From: Amycolatopsis rubida
GTDB taxonomy: Bacteria > Actinomycetota > Actinomycetes > Mycobacteriales > Pseudonocardiaceae
NCBI RefSeq assembly: GCF_900115345.1
Contig: NZ_FOWC01000014.1
Location: 62,001-126,000 of the forward strand
Length of the DNA stretch: 64,000 nucleotides
Direction: 5' to 3'
Position 1 is the first letter of the stretch. Each line of letters begins with the position of its first letter. A program made the position numbers and the translations under genes. Positions 9,919-17,977 of the stretch are shown here, piece by piece. Under the pieces are notes generated by a model, which was not told where the DNA came from, ran no database searches, and was given only the letters and a program-made list of their open reading frames with translations.

Positions 9919-10115
9919 GAAGCGACCGCCTAGCGTGGGCGGCGATCCACGAGCACCCTCGAACTGCGCCCTCCCCGCACAAGACCACATGCACCGACGC
10001 CGCGGACCCCAGCTCAAGTCGACTCGACAGAAGCGACCCACCCAACCTCGACAGCGATCCACGAGCACCCCGAACTACGCCCTCCCACACAAGACCACAT
10101 GCACCGATGTCGCGG
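9919..10115. repeat. 111-bp imperfect tandem duplication
   Basis: Two copies start with GAAGCGACC at 9919 and 10030. The best conserved part is GCGATCCACGAGCACCC, then GAACT(G/A)CGCCCTCCC and CACAAGACCACATGCACCGA, up to TCGCGGA or CGCGGA. The rest of the unit has diverged. No coding function is evident. Confidence 0.75.
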
Positions 10116-10181
10116 AGGCTTGAGTCGCGGACGTGTTCCACCGTTCGCCGCAGACTCGCGGGCGTGAGCTGCCCGCAAGCA

Positions 10182-10664
10182 TCATGCGGGCCCCGCAGTC
10201 TCCCCTACTCGGGCCGAGGCCAGGCGGACTGCGTCCAGGATCTTCTCGTATCCCGTGCAGCGACACAGGTTCCCCGCCAACGCCTCGCGGATCTCCGGAT
10301 CCGAAGGGGCACCCGCCCGGTGCACCAGTTCGTGCGCGGCGACGATCAACCCCGGCGTGCAGAAGCCGCACTGCACAGCACCGGCGTCGACGAAGGCTTG
10401 CTGTACCGCGTCCAGCTGGTCGCCGTCCGCGAGGCCTTCTACGGTGCGGACGTTCCTGCCCTCGGCTTGGCCTGCCGCGACCAGGCACGAACACACTGGG
10501 GTACCGTCCAAATACACTGTGCAGGAACCGCATTCGCCTTGTTCGCAGGCGTTTTTCGAGCCCGGCAAACCCAGTTGGTCGCGCAGCACGAAGAGCAGGC
10601 TCTGTCCCTCCCACACCTCGTCGACGGTGCGCGGCTCGTCATTGACAGTGAGGTTCAGGCGCAT
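10182..10664 (-). CDS. (2Fe-2S) subunit of a xanthine-dehydrogenase-type molybdenum hydroxylase
   Basis: Protein of 160 residues from ATG 10664. The N-terminal plant-type ferredoxin domain has CEQGECGSCTVYLDG with a distal CSC. The C-terminal four-helix domain carries CGFCTPG and CRCTGY, together binding two 2Fe-2S clusters. In the XDH/CO-dehydrogenase family this small subunit carries electrons from the molybdenum centre to FAD. Its start overlaps the stop of the FAD subunit by 10 bp, and it is the last gene of the minus-strand unit 14108-10182. The substrate cannot be told from this subunit. Confidence 0.95.
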   Translation of the reverse strand: MRLNLTVNDEPRTVDEVWEGQSLLFVLRDQLGLPGSKNACEQGECGSCTVYLDGTPVCSCLVAAGQAEGRNVRTVEGLADGDQLDAVQQAFVDAGAVQCGFCTPGLIVAAHELVHRAGAPSDPEIREALAGNLCRCTGYEKILDAVRLASARVGETAGPA

Positions 10665-11533
10665 TTCGGCTGCCCGCCTTTCCGATAGTCTTCCCAGGCC
10701 CAGCTCAACGTCCGGCGGGCCAGTACGGCAATCGCGTGGATGCGGTAGTCGGCGCTGCCCCGGACGTCGTCGATCGGGGACGCGGCGCTCGCGGCCAGTT
10801 CGCCGAAGCGGCGGACAACCGTGTCCGGCAGCGGAGTGCGGGAGGTCCACGCATCAGACAGGGCGTCGCGGAGGAAGTCTTCTGCGGCGGTCGCTCGCCG
10901 CGGGGTCGGGGCGGCGGAACCGACGGCGGCGCCTATCCAGCCGGTTTCCGGGGCCAGGTCCAGGGCGAATGAGCACACTGCGATGACCATCGCGTTGCGG
11001 GTGCCGACTTTCGCGAACTGCTGTGGGCCGGTCGCCACCGGGAGGTGGACAGCGGCGATCAGCTCGTCGGGGGCCAGTGCGTTGCGCTTGACGCCTTGGT
11101 AGAACTCTGTCGCCGGGATCAGCCGGGTGCCGCGGACGGACGCGATCTCGATCGTTGCGTCGCAGGCCAGGAGCATCGGGTGGGTGTCGCCGGCGGGAGA
11201 GGCCGCGCCCAGGTTTCCGCCGACGGTGCCCCGGTTGCGGATCTGCGGGGAGCCGACGGTGCGGCTCGCCATCGCCAGGCCGGGGAGGCGAGTGCCTAGC
11301 TCGGTGATGATTCGCGTGTACGACACGCCCGCGCCCAGGCGGATCCGGCCGTCTTTCTCGGTCCACCCGGCCAGGTCCTCGATCCGGGTGAGGTCCAGCA
11401 GCGCGGTCGGGCGGCGGTGGTCGAAGTTGAGTTCGACCAGGACGTCGGTGCCGCCGGCAAGGGGGACGGCGTCCGGGCGGTCGGACTTGGCGGCCAGGGC
11501 TTCGGCCCAGGTCGCGGGGGTCAGGAAATCCAC
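10655..11533 (-). CDS. FAD-binding subunit of molybdenum hydroxylase
   Basis: Protein of 292 residues with the CoxM/XdhB fold. It starts MDFLTPATWAEAL; the FAD pyrophosphate loop is VPLAGGTDVLVELN (about residues 23-36), with a second contact region TVGGNLGAASPAGDT. It passes electrons from the Fe-S subunit to NAD+ or another acceptor. Its stop overlaps the start of the 2Fe-2S subunit, but 250 bp separate it from the upstream large-subunit gene, and that gap is filled with a 28-bp minisatellite. Confidence 0.93.
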   Translation of the reverse strand: MDFLTPATWAEALAAKSDRPDAVPLAGGTDVLVELNFDHRRPTALLDLTRIEDLAGWTEKDGRIRLGAGVSYTRIITELGTRLPGLAMASRTVGSPQIRNRGTVGGNLGAASPAGDTHPMLLACDATIEIASVRGTRLIPATEFYQGVKRNALAPDELIAAVHLPVATGPQQFAKVGTRNAMVIAVCSFALDLAPETGWIGAAVGSAAPTPRRATAAEDFLRDALSDAWTSRTPLPDTVVRRFGELAASAASPIDDVRGSADYRIHAIAVLARRTLSWAWEDYRKGGQPKCA

Positions 11534-11612
11534 GGGGCACCTCCAGGAGGCGGCTGCCGGTCAGGGACGGAAAAGAGGGGCGGGATCGTGGGCCTGGCGA
11601 GGAGCGGGGGGG

Positions 11613-11724
11613 GAGGCCAGGCCAAAGCGGAGCGGGGAGAGAGGCCAGGCCAAAGCGGAGCGGGGAGAGAGGCCAGGCCAAAGCGGAGCGGGGAGAGAGG
11701 CCAGGCCAAAGCGGAGCGGAGAAA
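11613..11724. repeat. 28-bp minisatellite, four copies
   Basis: The unit begins GAGGCCAGGCCAAAGCGGAG and recurs at 11613, 11641, 11669 and 11697; the first three are nearly identical and the last ends in GAGAAA. Because 28 is not a multiple of three, it cannot encode a regular peptide repeat. It lies in the 250-bp gap between the molybdenum and FAD subunit genes of one operon. Confidence 0.9.
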
Positions 11725-11783
11725 AGGCCCCGCCGGACCGCTGCGCACGAGGTGGTCGGCCAGCACGCGAGGGGCCACCGCGC

Positions 11784-14108
11784 TCACGAAGCGGCACGGC
11801 CCTCGGCTAGCGCGATGTCGTCCGGGCGGATGGGGGCGTTCGGCAAGGGCAGGCCGGTCGCGGAGCGGAGGGCGTTCAGGATCGCGGGGGTCGACGACAG
11901 GGTCGGCGGCTCGCCCACGCCGTTCAGGCCGTACGGCGAGTCCGGGTGCGGGAATTCGAACAGGCTGATCGGCATCGGCGGGACGTCCAGCACGGTCGGG
12001 ATCAGGTAGTCCGTGAAGGACGGGTTGCGCACCCGGCCCTCGCGATCGACCAGGATTTCCTCCATCAAAGCCAACCCAAGTCCCTGTACGCTGCCGCCTT
12101 CGATTTGGCCTTCGACGGCCAGCGGGTTCATCGCCTTGCCGACGTCCTGCGCGGTCGCCAGCTCGACTACCTTCACCAAACCCAGTTCGACATCCACGTC
12201 CACCACGGCTCGGTGGGCGGCGAAGGCGAAAGCGATGTGCGCGTTGCCCTGACCGGTTTCCGGGTCGATGCCTTGGGTGGGGCGGTGGTGGTATTCGAAG
12301 GTGTGCGAGACGGTGTCCGAACCTACGAGGTCGGCGATAGGGCACACCGGATCTCCGCCGCTGTCCAGGACGTGGTCATTGCCGAGCGACAGGGCTGAAG
12401 CTGGCAGGCTGCAGGCGTCAGCGGCGCGGCGCAGGAGTTCCCGGGCGATGTGGCGGCAGGCGCCTTGCACGGCGCCGGTCGACATCCACGTCATGCGGGA
12501 AGCGGACGCGGAACCAGCGTCGCCGATGTGGGTGTCGGCGGGGAGGACGACTACCCGGGAAACGCCCAGTTCCGTGCTCGCTACCTGTGACTGCACCGTG
12601 GTGACGCCTTGTCCGCATTCCGCGGCCGCGGTGTGCACCGAGACCACCGGGGCACCGTTCACCACGGTCAAGGCGACTCGGGCCGTCGAAATGTCGTCGA
12701 CGCCTCCGGAGTAGCCGATCGCTTTCACCCCGACCGCGTAGCCGACTCCGCGACGCACCCCCTCGCCGTGCGTCGTGTTGGCGGCTCCGCCGGGCAGGGA
12801 AAGCAAATCCGCAGCACCGGCCGGCGGCAGCGGACGGTCGCGAAGGGCTTGCAGCAGTTCCGCGACCGGGGCTGGGCCGTCGACGGCTTGGCCGGTGGGC
12901 AGGACGGTACCCGTGGTCATGGAGTTGCGGAGGCGCAATTCCATCGGGTCCATGCCTAGTTCGCGCGCCAGTTTGTCCATATTGGACTCGCAGCCGTATG
13001 CCGATTGGACTGCGCCGAAACCGCGCATTGCGCCGCAGGGCGGGTTGTTCGTGAAGACCGCCAGGCCGTCGATTTCGGCATTCGGGACTTCGTACGCGCC
13101 GGTGACGAAATAGCAGGCGTTGGCGATGACTACCGGCGAAGTCGAGGTGTATGCGCCACCGTCCAAAATCAGGCGGGCTTTGACATAGACCAGACGGCCG
13201 TCCTTGGTGGCACCGTGTTCGTAACGCATCTTGGCCGGATGGCGGTGTACGTGGCCGAAGAAGGATTCGTAGCGGTTGTAGGACATCTTGACCGGACGGC
13301 CGAGCCGCAGGGCGAGCATGCAGGCGTGCACGTGGACCGAGAGGTCCTCTCGGCCGCCGAAAGCGCCGCCGACACCTGCCAGGGTCAGTCGCACTTTTTC
13401 TGTTGGCAAGCCCAGACACGGGGCCAGTTGTTCGAGGTCTTTGTGCAGCCATTGCGAGGAAACGTAGAGTTCGACGCCACCGTCCTCGGAAGGAATCGCC
13501 AGGCCGGATTCCGGGCCCAGGAAAGCCTGGTCCTGCATGCCGACTTCGTACTCGCCGGTGACGACGACATCCGCTTCGGCGCGGGCTCGTGCCGGATCGC
13601 CGTGCCGGATTTTCACGTGCCGCACCAGGTTGCCGTCCGGATGAATCGGGCGGACGCCCTTGTCCAGGACCGTCGTCGGATCGGTGACCGGGTCAAGCGG
13701 TTCGTAGTCGACGATGATCAGTTTCGCCGCCTGACGGGCGGTTTCCGGGTCGTCGGCGGCGACCAGCGCCACCGGTTCGCCGTGGTAGCGGACCTCGTCG
13801 ACGGCGAGGACCGGCTGATCGGCGGATTTCATGCCATACGTTTTCGCACCGGGCACGTCCTCGTGGGTGAGCACGGCGTGCACGCCTGGCTGGGCGAGGG
13901 CCTTGCTCGTGTCGACGGACCGGATCCGCGCTGCCGCGTACGGGCTGCGCAGCGTGGTCGCCCAGACCATGCCCTCGATCCACAAATCCGACGAATAGGC
14001 GAACCTGCCGGTCACCTTGGCGGTGCCGTCCGGACGGAGGGCGCTTTCGCCCACCCCGGCGGCTTTCCCGGTTTCCGCGGCGCGTACCAGCGAGTCCACA
14101 GTGACCAC
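11784..14108 (-). CDS. Molybdopterin-binding large subunit, xanthine dehydrogenase family
   Basis: Protein of 774 residues; GTG 14108 has AGGAAAG about six bases upstream. The aldehyde oxidase/XDH hammerhead domain occupies the N-terminus (GTAKVTGRFAYSSDL). The cofactor-binding domains show GVGGAFGGRED (about residue 240), PCGAMRGFGAVQ (about 345) and the catalytic glutamate region GVGEPP near the C-terminus. It hydroxylates an N-heteroaromatic ring or aldehyde with water. Purine is the commonest substrate, but this architecture also serves pterins, pyrimidines and other azaarenes. It is first in the minus-strand unit and divergent from the LacI gene, which sits 82 bp away. Confidence 0.93.
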   Translation of the reverse strand: MVTVDSLVRAAETGKAAGVGESALRPDGTAKVTGRFAYSSDLWIEGMVWATTLRSPYAAARIRSVDTSKALAQPGVHAVLTHEDVPGAKTYGMKSADQPVLAVDEVRYHGEPVALVAADDPETARQAAKLIIVDYEPLDPVTDPTTVLDKGVRPIHPDGNLVRHVKIRHGDPARARAEADVVVTGEYEVGMQDQAFLGPESGLAIPSEDGGVELYVSSQWLHKDLEQLAPCLGLPTEKVRLTLAGVGGAFGGREDLSVHVHACMLALRLGRPVKMSYNRYESFFGHVHRHPAKMRYEHGATKDGRLVYVKARLILDGGAYTSTSPVVIANACYFVTGAYEVPNAEIDGLAVFTNNPPCGAMRGFGAVQSAYGCESNMDKLARELGMDPMELRLRNSMTTGTVLPTGQAVDGPAPVAELLQALRDRPLPPAGAADLLSLPGGAANTTHGEGVRRGVGYAVGVKAIGYSGGVDDISTARVALTVVNGAPVVSVHTAAAECGQGVTTVQSQVASTELGVSRVVVLPADTHIGDAGSASASRMTWMSTGAVQGACRHIARELLRRAADACSLPASALSLGNDHVLDSGGDPVCPIADLVGSDTVSHTFEYHHRPTQGIDPETGQGNAHIAFAFAAHRAVVDVDVELGLVKVVELATAQDVGKAMNPLAVEGQIEGGSVQGLGLALMEEILVDREGRVRNPSFTDYLIPTVLDVPPMPISLFEFPHPDSPYGLNGVGEPPTLSSTPAILNALRSATGLPLPNAPIRPDDIALAEGRAAS

Positions 14109-14136
14109 CAGCTTTCCTGCGTTGCCGACCGCACGG

Positions 14137-14165
14137 ATTCAACACGTGTAGATCGGGACTGTCAA
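14137..14165 (-). promoter_or_regulatory. Promoter of the molybdenum hydroxylase operon with embedded LacI-type site
   Basis: Read on the minus strand, TTGACA (14165-14160), a 17-bp spacer and TTGAAT (14142-14137) make a near-consensus sigma-70-type promoter. The perfect palindrome ACACGTGT (14142-14149) lies at the 3' end of the spacer, where a LacI-family dimer would block polymerase. The LacI gene begins at 14191 on the other strand. Confidence 0.6.
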
Positions 14166-14190
14166 CGGCTCTTCGGGTATCGTCCGGCGC

Positions 14191-15186
14191 ATGCAGCGGG
14201 TCACCCGGGACGATGTCGCACGGCTGGCGGGCACCTCGCCGGCCGTGGTCAGTTACGTGCTCAACAACGGCCCGCGTCCGGTCGCGCCCGCCACGCGAGC
14301 GCGGGTCGAACAAGCGATCGCCGAGCTCGGCTACCGGCCGAATCTCGTCGCGCGGGCGTTACGCTCCACCCGCAGCAACGTGCTCGGGCTGGTCGTGCCG
14401 GACAGCAGCGAGGGCTACTTCACCCAGCTCACCCATGCGGTCGAGCGGGCCGCGTTCGCTCGCGGATCCCTGGTGCTGCTCGGGAATTCGGCGTTCTCCC
14501 GGGATCAGGAGCTGCGGTACGCCGAATCGCTGGCGAACATGCGCGTGGACGGTCTGCTGCTGGTCCGCGCCGAGGTCGCCGGAGCGGCGGCCACCCACTC
14601 CGCTTTGGACGTTCCGGTCGTCTACCTGCATCACCACGCCCCGGCCGGCACTGCCGCGCCGTCGGTGGTGCTGGACAACAAAACGGGCGGACGGTTGACC
14701 ACCGAACACCTGCTCGGGCACGGCTACCGGGAGATCGGCTGCCTCACCGGAACCGCGCGGTCCGGGCCGGTGGCCGAGCGGGCCCGAGGCTGGACCGAGG
14801 CGATGCGGGCGGCGAAGCGGAGCGCGGGCAACGTCGTCCGCACCGGTCTCGATCGGCATGCCGCACGGGCCGACATCCGGCGTTGGTTGCAGTCGCCGGA
14901 GCGGCCGCGCGCGATCATGGCGACGGCGGACGGGCTGGCGCTCGACACGCTGACGGTCGCGGCGGAACTCGGCTTGAGCGTGCCGAAAGACCTTGCGGTG
15001 ATCGGCTTCGGCGGCACCGACGCCGCCGCGCACAGCTGGCCCGCGCTGTCCACTGCCGGACATTCCTTCGACGATTTCGCCGACGCCGCGGTGTCCACTC
15101 TGGACCAGCTCCGCGACAACACCCAGCCGGAAGACCGCATCCTCGACGTCCGCCTGACCGCGCGCGCCAGCTGCGGGTGCGACTGA
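14191..15186 (+). CDS. LacI family transcriptional regulator
   Basis: Protein of 331 residues. The N-terminal headpiece is VTRDDVARLAGTSPAVVSYV with hinge helix PNLVARALRSTRSNVLGLVV, followed by a periplasmic-binding-protein-like effector domain (VPDSSEGYFTQL; MATADGLALDTL; VIGFGGTDAA). Such regulators usually repress catabolic genes and release DNA on binding the substrate or an intermediate. It is divergent from the molybdenum hydroxylase operon and convergent with the amidohydrolase gene (25-bp gap). A CAACAC(G/A)TG motif occurs in both adjacent intergenic regions, suggesting one regulon. Confidence 0.92.
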   Translation: MQRVTRDDVARLAGTSPAVVSYVLNNGPRPVAPATRARVEQAIAELGYRPNLVARALRSTRSNVLGLVVPDSSEGYFTQLTHAVERAAFARGSLVLLGNSAFSRDQELRYAESLANMRVDGLLLVRAEVAGAAATHSALDVPVVYLHHHAPAGTAAPSVVLDNKTGGRLTTEHLLGHGYREIGCLTGTARSGPVAERARGWTEAMRAAKRSAGNVVRTGLDRHAARADIRRWLQSPERPRAIMATADGLALDTLTVAAELGLSVPKDLAVIGFGGTDAAAHSWPALSTAGHSFDDFADAAVSTLDQLRDNTQPEDRILDVRLTARASCGCD

Positions 15187-15211
15187 ACTCGCAACTGACG
15201 CGCCGACGGAA

Positions 15212-16195
15212 TCAGGAGTTAGCGGCCTCTGCCCACGCTGAAGGCGTATAGCCGAGATAATGCGACGCGTGCGTATTCGCCGCGGAAGCCTGCGGAAGGT
15301 CGCCGCGCAAGTACGCCTCGGCTTCCGCCTTGTCCTTCGGCGGCGGCGTCGGCGCGAGGCCGAGCAGCTTGGCCATGTTGTTGCCGAGGTAGCCCTCCAG
15401 GTCGTCCTCGGACAGGTTCAGGCCCTGCGGCGGCTGGTGGCACAGCACTTCCAGCTCCCGCGCCCACATGCCGGGCTCGTTCGGCGGCGAATCGGTGCCG
15501 AAGACCAGGTCGCTCTTCTTCATCTCCTTGGCGAATTCGACGATCCGCGACTGCAGCAGCCAGCCCGATTCGCCGATCACGTTCGGCGAGTCCTGGATCA
15601 TCCAGAACGCCTCGAAACAGTAGACGCCGCCGGTCTGGATGCCGAAATGGCCGAGAATGAACGTGACGTTCGGGAACTCGCGGATGATCGGGTAGAACTG
15701 GGTCGGGATCGAGTACGGCCCGTCCCCGGTGTGGATCAGCACGATCACGCCGAGTTCGTCGCACACCCGCAGCACCGGCCGCAGCCAGTCCAGCGCCCGG
15801 TCCGGGCGGTAGGAGTGCATGTTGGCGTGCAGCTTCAGCATCTTGTAGCCGTATTCCTTCACGTGGAAGGCCAGCTCCGCCGCGCCGTTTTCCGGCCCGA
15901 ACCGCGGGTTGTACATGAAGTTGCCGACGAACCGGTCCGGATACCGCTGCACCAGCGAGGTCACGTACGCCTGGTATTCGCGGATGCCTTCACGGCCGGT
16001 TTTGTTGCCCTCGCGCCAGGTCGTGTTGCCCGGCGGCGGCATGATGCAGCTGACGTCCACGCGCCGCGGCTTGCCGTTGATCCAGAATGGACCGTCCATC
16101 ATTTCCAGCGTGCGCTCGCCGGTGAACGGGGTTCCGGTGTGCCGCCAGGCTTCGTCGACGAGATTCGTCGGATGGACATGGGTATCGATAATCAC
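15212..16195 (-). CDS. Amidohydrolase-2 (ACMSD-like) family metal enzyme
   Basis: Protein of 327 residues; GTG 16195 is preceded by AAGGAGA. The TIM-barrel metal motif DTHVHP is at residues 4-9, with KLHANMH mid-sequence, LGHFG (about residue 205) and the terminal FGTDSPPNEP aspartate. The family contains hydrolases and non-oxidative decarboxylases such as ACMSD and isoorotate decarboxylase. In this cluster either ring opening or decarboxylation of a heteroaromatic acid would fit; I cannot decide. It is divergent from the deaminase operon, sharing a 340-bp control region. Confidence 0.8.
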   Translation of the reverse strand: MIIDTHVHPTNLVDEAWRHTGTPFTGERTLEMMDGPFWINGKPRRVDVSCIMPPPGNTTWREGNKTGREGIREYQAYVTSLVQRYPDRFVGNFMYNPRFGPENGAAELAFHVKEYGYKMLKLHANMHSYRPDRALDWLRPVLRVCDELGVIVLIHTGDGPYSIPTQFYPIIREFPNVTFILGHFGIQTGGVYCFEAFWMIQDSPNVIGESGWLLQSRIVEFAKEMKKSDLVFGTDSPPNEPGMWARELEVLCHQPPQGLNLSEDDLEGYLGNNMAKLLGLAPTPPPKDKAEAEAYLRGDLPQASAANTHASHYLGYTPSAWAEAANS

Positions 16196-16317
16196 CGGAT
16201 GTCTCCTTACGCAAGACTTGAGTAAAGGACTCCCCGGCCGCGCTTCACCGCACCTACGGGACCCGGAAGCGCGATCCGCGCTCCGGCGCAACCGAGTGCA
16301 ACATCTTCGCCGCCCGG

Positions 16318-16323
16318 TGTCAA
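16318..16323 (-). promoter_or_regulatory. Possible -35 box and LacI half-site for the amidohydrolase gene
   Basis: TTGACA on the minus strand overlaps a CAACACATGATCG stretch (16321-16333) resembling CAACACGTGTAGATCG at the xdh promoter (14140-14155). No good -10 is visible, so the promoter itself is weakly supported. Confidence 0.35.
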
Positions 16324-16373
16324 CACATGATCGCCGGATGCGTTGCGCGGCAAGACTTTTCCAGACGATGCTC

Positions 16374-16402
16374 TTGACACCGGTGCCGCGAGGGCTTTGC
16401 AT
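16374..16402 (+). promoter_or_regulatory. Candidate promoter of the deaminase-permease-UbiXD operon
   Basis: TTGACA (16374-16379), a 17-bp spacer and TTGCAT (16397-16402) precede the deaminase gene by 134 bp. The remaining leader up to 16535 is GC-rich with no recognised riboswitch. Confidence 0.5.
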
Positions 16403-16535
16403 TGAACGACCCGGCGGTGCTGCCGGGCGCCGGTGACCTCCCGTTTCGGGCCAACCGTTCGGCCAAGTGCCTCCAGCCGCGCGCTGGAGACGACCGCCGG
16501 GCCGGGTCCGACCCCGCCCGGGGAAGGGCGGCCCG

Positions 16536-17942
16536 ATGTCGGCTGCGGAACCGGAACCCTGCGATCTCCTGCTGACCGGCGGCACCGTGGTGACCGTCGA
16601 CGACCAGCGCACTGTCCACGACAACGGCCACGTCGCGATCATCGGCGGCCGGATCGCCGGGGTCGGCGAAGGACCTGGCACCGAGCGCTGGCACGCCGCC
16701 GAGGTCATCGACTGTCGCGGGAAAGCCGTGCTGCCCGGTCTGGTCGACGGGCACAACCACCTCTACCAGGCGCTCGCTCGCGGGCTCGGCGAAGGCATGT
16801 CGATCGTGCCGTGGCTGTGCGAGTTCATGTGGCCGTATTCGATCGCGATCACCGGGCCCGAAGCAGTGGCCGGGGCACGGCTCGGCGCGGTCGAAGCGTT
16901 GCGGGCCGGCATCACGACGGTGATCGACAACCATTACGCGCCAAGCGATCTTGAAACGACGCTCGCCGTCGCCGACGTCATCGAGGAGGCCGGGCTGCGC
17001 GGTGCGGTCGCGCGCGGCATGCTGGGCGAACGCACCGAAATCGCCGATCGCCGAGGACAGCCGATCGAGCTGTTCCGCTATTCCAGCGAGGACGAATTCG
17101 CGATCACCCGCGAGGCGATGGAGCACCGGCCGCCGGCCGCCAAGGTCGCGGTGTGGCCCGCCGCGCTCAACCTCTGTTACGTGGAGCAAAAACTCGTCCG
17201 CCGGACGGTCGAACTGGCCCGGGAATTCGGCACTCGCTGGCACACCCATTGCTGCGAGAGCGAAACCGATCCGGTCAGCTACCTCGAAACCCACGGGGTG
17301 CGGCCGGTCGAATGGCTCGCGAAAGAAGGCCTGCTCGACGAACGGGCCACGCTCGCGCACGCGATTTGGCTCGACGAAGCCGAAATCGAGCAGGTCGCGG
17401 CAACCGGCGCGGGAGTTTCGCACAACCCGGCGTCCAACGGCTACCTCGCGTCCGGTACCGCGCGGATCGCGAGCATGCGCAAGCAGCACGTCCCGGTCGC
17501 GCTGGGCACCGACGGTCCCAGCTGCGGCCATCGGCAAGATCTTTTCGAGGCCATGAAACTCAGCGTCTTCGGCCAGCGAACGGCCACTTTGGACCCGACG
17601 GCGCTGCGGGCCGAGGACGCGCTGGAAATGGCCACCCGCGATGGGGCCCGTTACGCCGGAATCGACGCGGGCGTGCTGAGCGAGGGCAAACTCGCCGACG
17701 TCATCGTGACCGCGCTCGACCGTCCGCACGTGCGCCCGGTGCACCGGGCGGTCGCCGCGCTCGTCTACTCCGCCCGCGGGTCCGATGTGGAGCTGACGAT
17801 CGTGGGCGGGGAGATCGTCTACCGCGCCGGACAGTGCGTCCGCGTCGACGAAGCGGCCGCCGCCGACGAAGCGGAACGGCACGCGGCCCGGCTGCTGGAA
17901 CGCAGCGGCATGGGCGGACTGCTCACTCCCTGGGCGCGGTGA
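16536..17942 (+). CDS. COG0402-type amidohydrolase (nucleobase/heteroaromatic deaminase)
   Basis: Protein of 468 residues; ATG 16536 follows a GGGGAAGGG ribosome site. It has the composite beta-sandwich plus TIM-barrel layout: VDGHNHLYQALARG (first two metal histidines, about residue 70), WHTHCCESETD (about 235), TLAHAIWLDEAEI, GVSHNPASNG, and VALGTDGPSCGHRQD (metal aspartate, about 325). The family includes guanine, 8-oxoguanine, cytosine, isoxanthopterin and S-adenosylhomocysteine deaminases and s-triazine hydrolases. The CGHRQD sequence after the aspartate differs from the usual SxSND form. Next to two NCS2 permeases and an XDH, ring deamination is the best guess. First gene of the operon running to 23873. 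Confidence 0.85.
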   Translation: MSAAEPEPCDLLLTGGTVVTVDDQRTVHDNGHVAIIGGRIAGVGEGPGTERWHAAEVIDCRGKAVLPGLVDGHNHLYQALARGLGEGMSIVPWLCEFMWPYSIAITGPEAVAGARLGAVEALRAGITTVIDNHYAPSDLETTLAVADVIEEAGLRGAVARGMLGERTEIADRRGQPIELFRYSSEDEFAITREAMEHRPPAAKVAVWPAALNLCYVEQKLVRRTVELAREFGTRWHTHCCESETDPVSYLETHGVRPVEWLAKEGLLDERATLAHAIWLDEAEIEQVAATGAGVSHNPASNGYLASGTARIASMRKQHVPVALGTDGPSCGHRQDLFEAMKLSVFGQRTATLDPTALRAEDALEMATRDGARYAGIDAGVLSEGKLADVIVTALDRPHVRPVHRAVAALVYSARGSDVELTIVGGEIVYRAGQCVRVDEAAAADEAERHAARLLERSGMGGLLTPWAR

Positions 17943-17977
17943 TCCGCGCTCCCCCTTTCCCCGCTGTGGAGGAAACC

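Larger units (their letters stand above)
9487..10181. other. 695-bp non-coding tract with tandem repeats
   Basis: No frame here resembles a known protein family on either strand, although several frames are open because of high GC. The tract consists largely of two tandem repeat families (57-bp and 111-bp periods, listed separately) and separates the PIG-L gene from the end of the molybdenum hydroxylase cluster. Confidence 0.6.
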
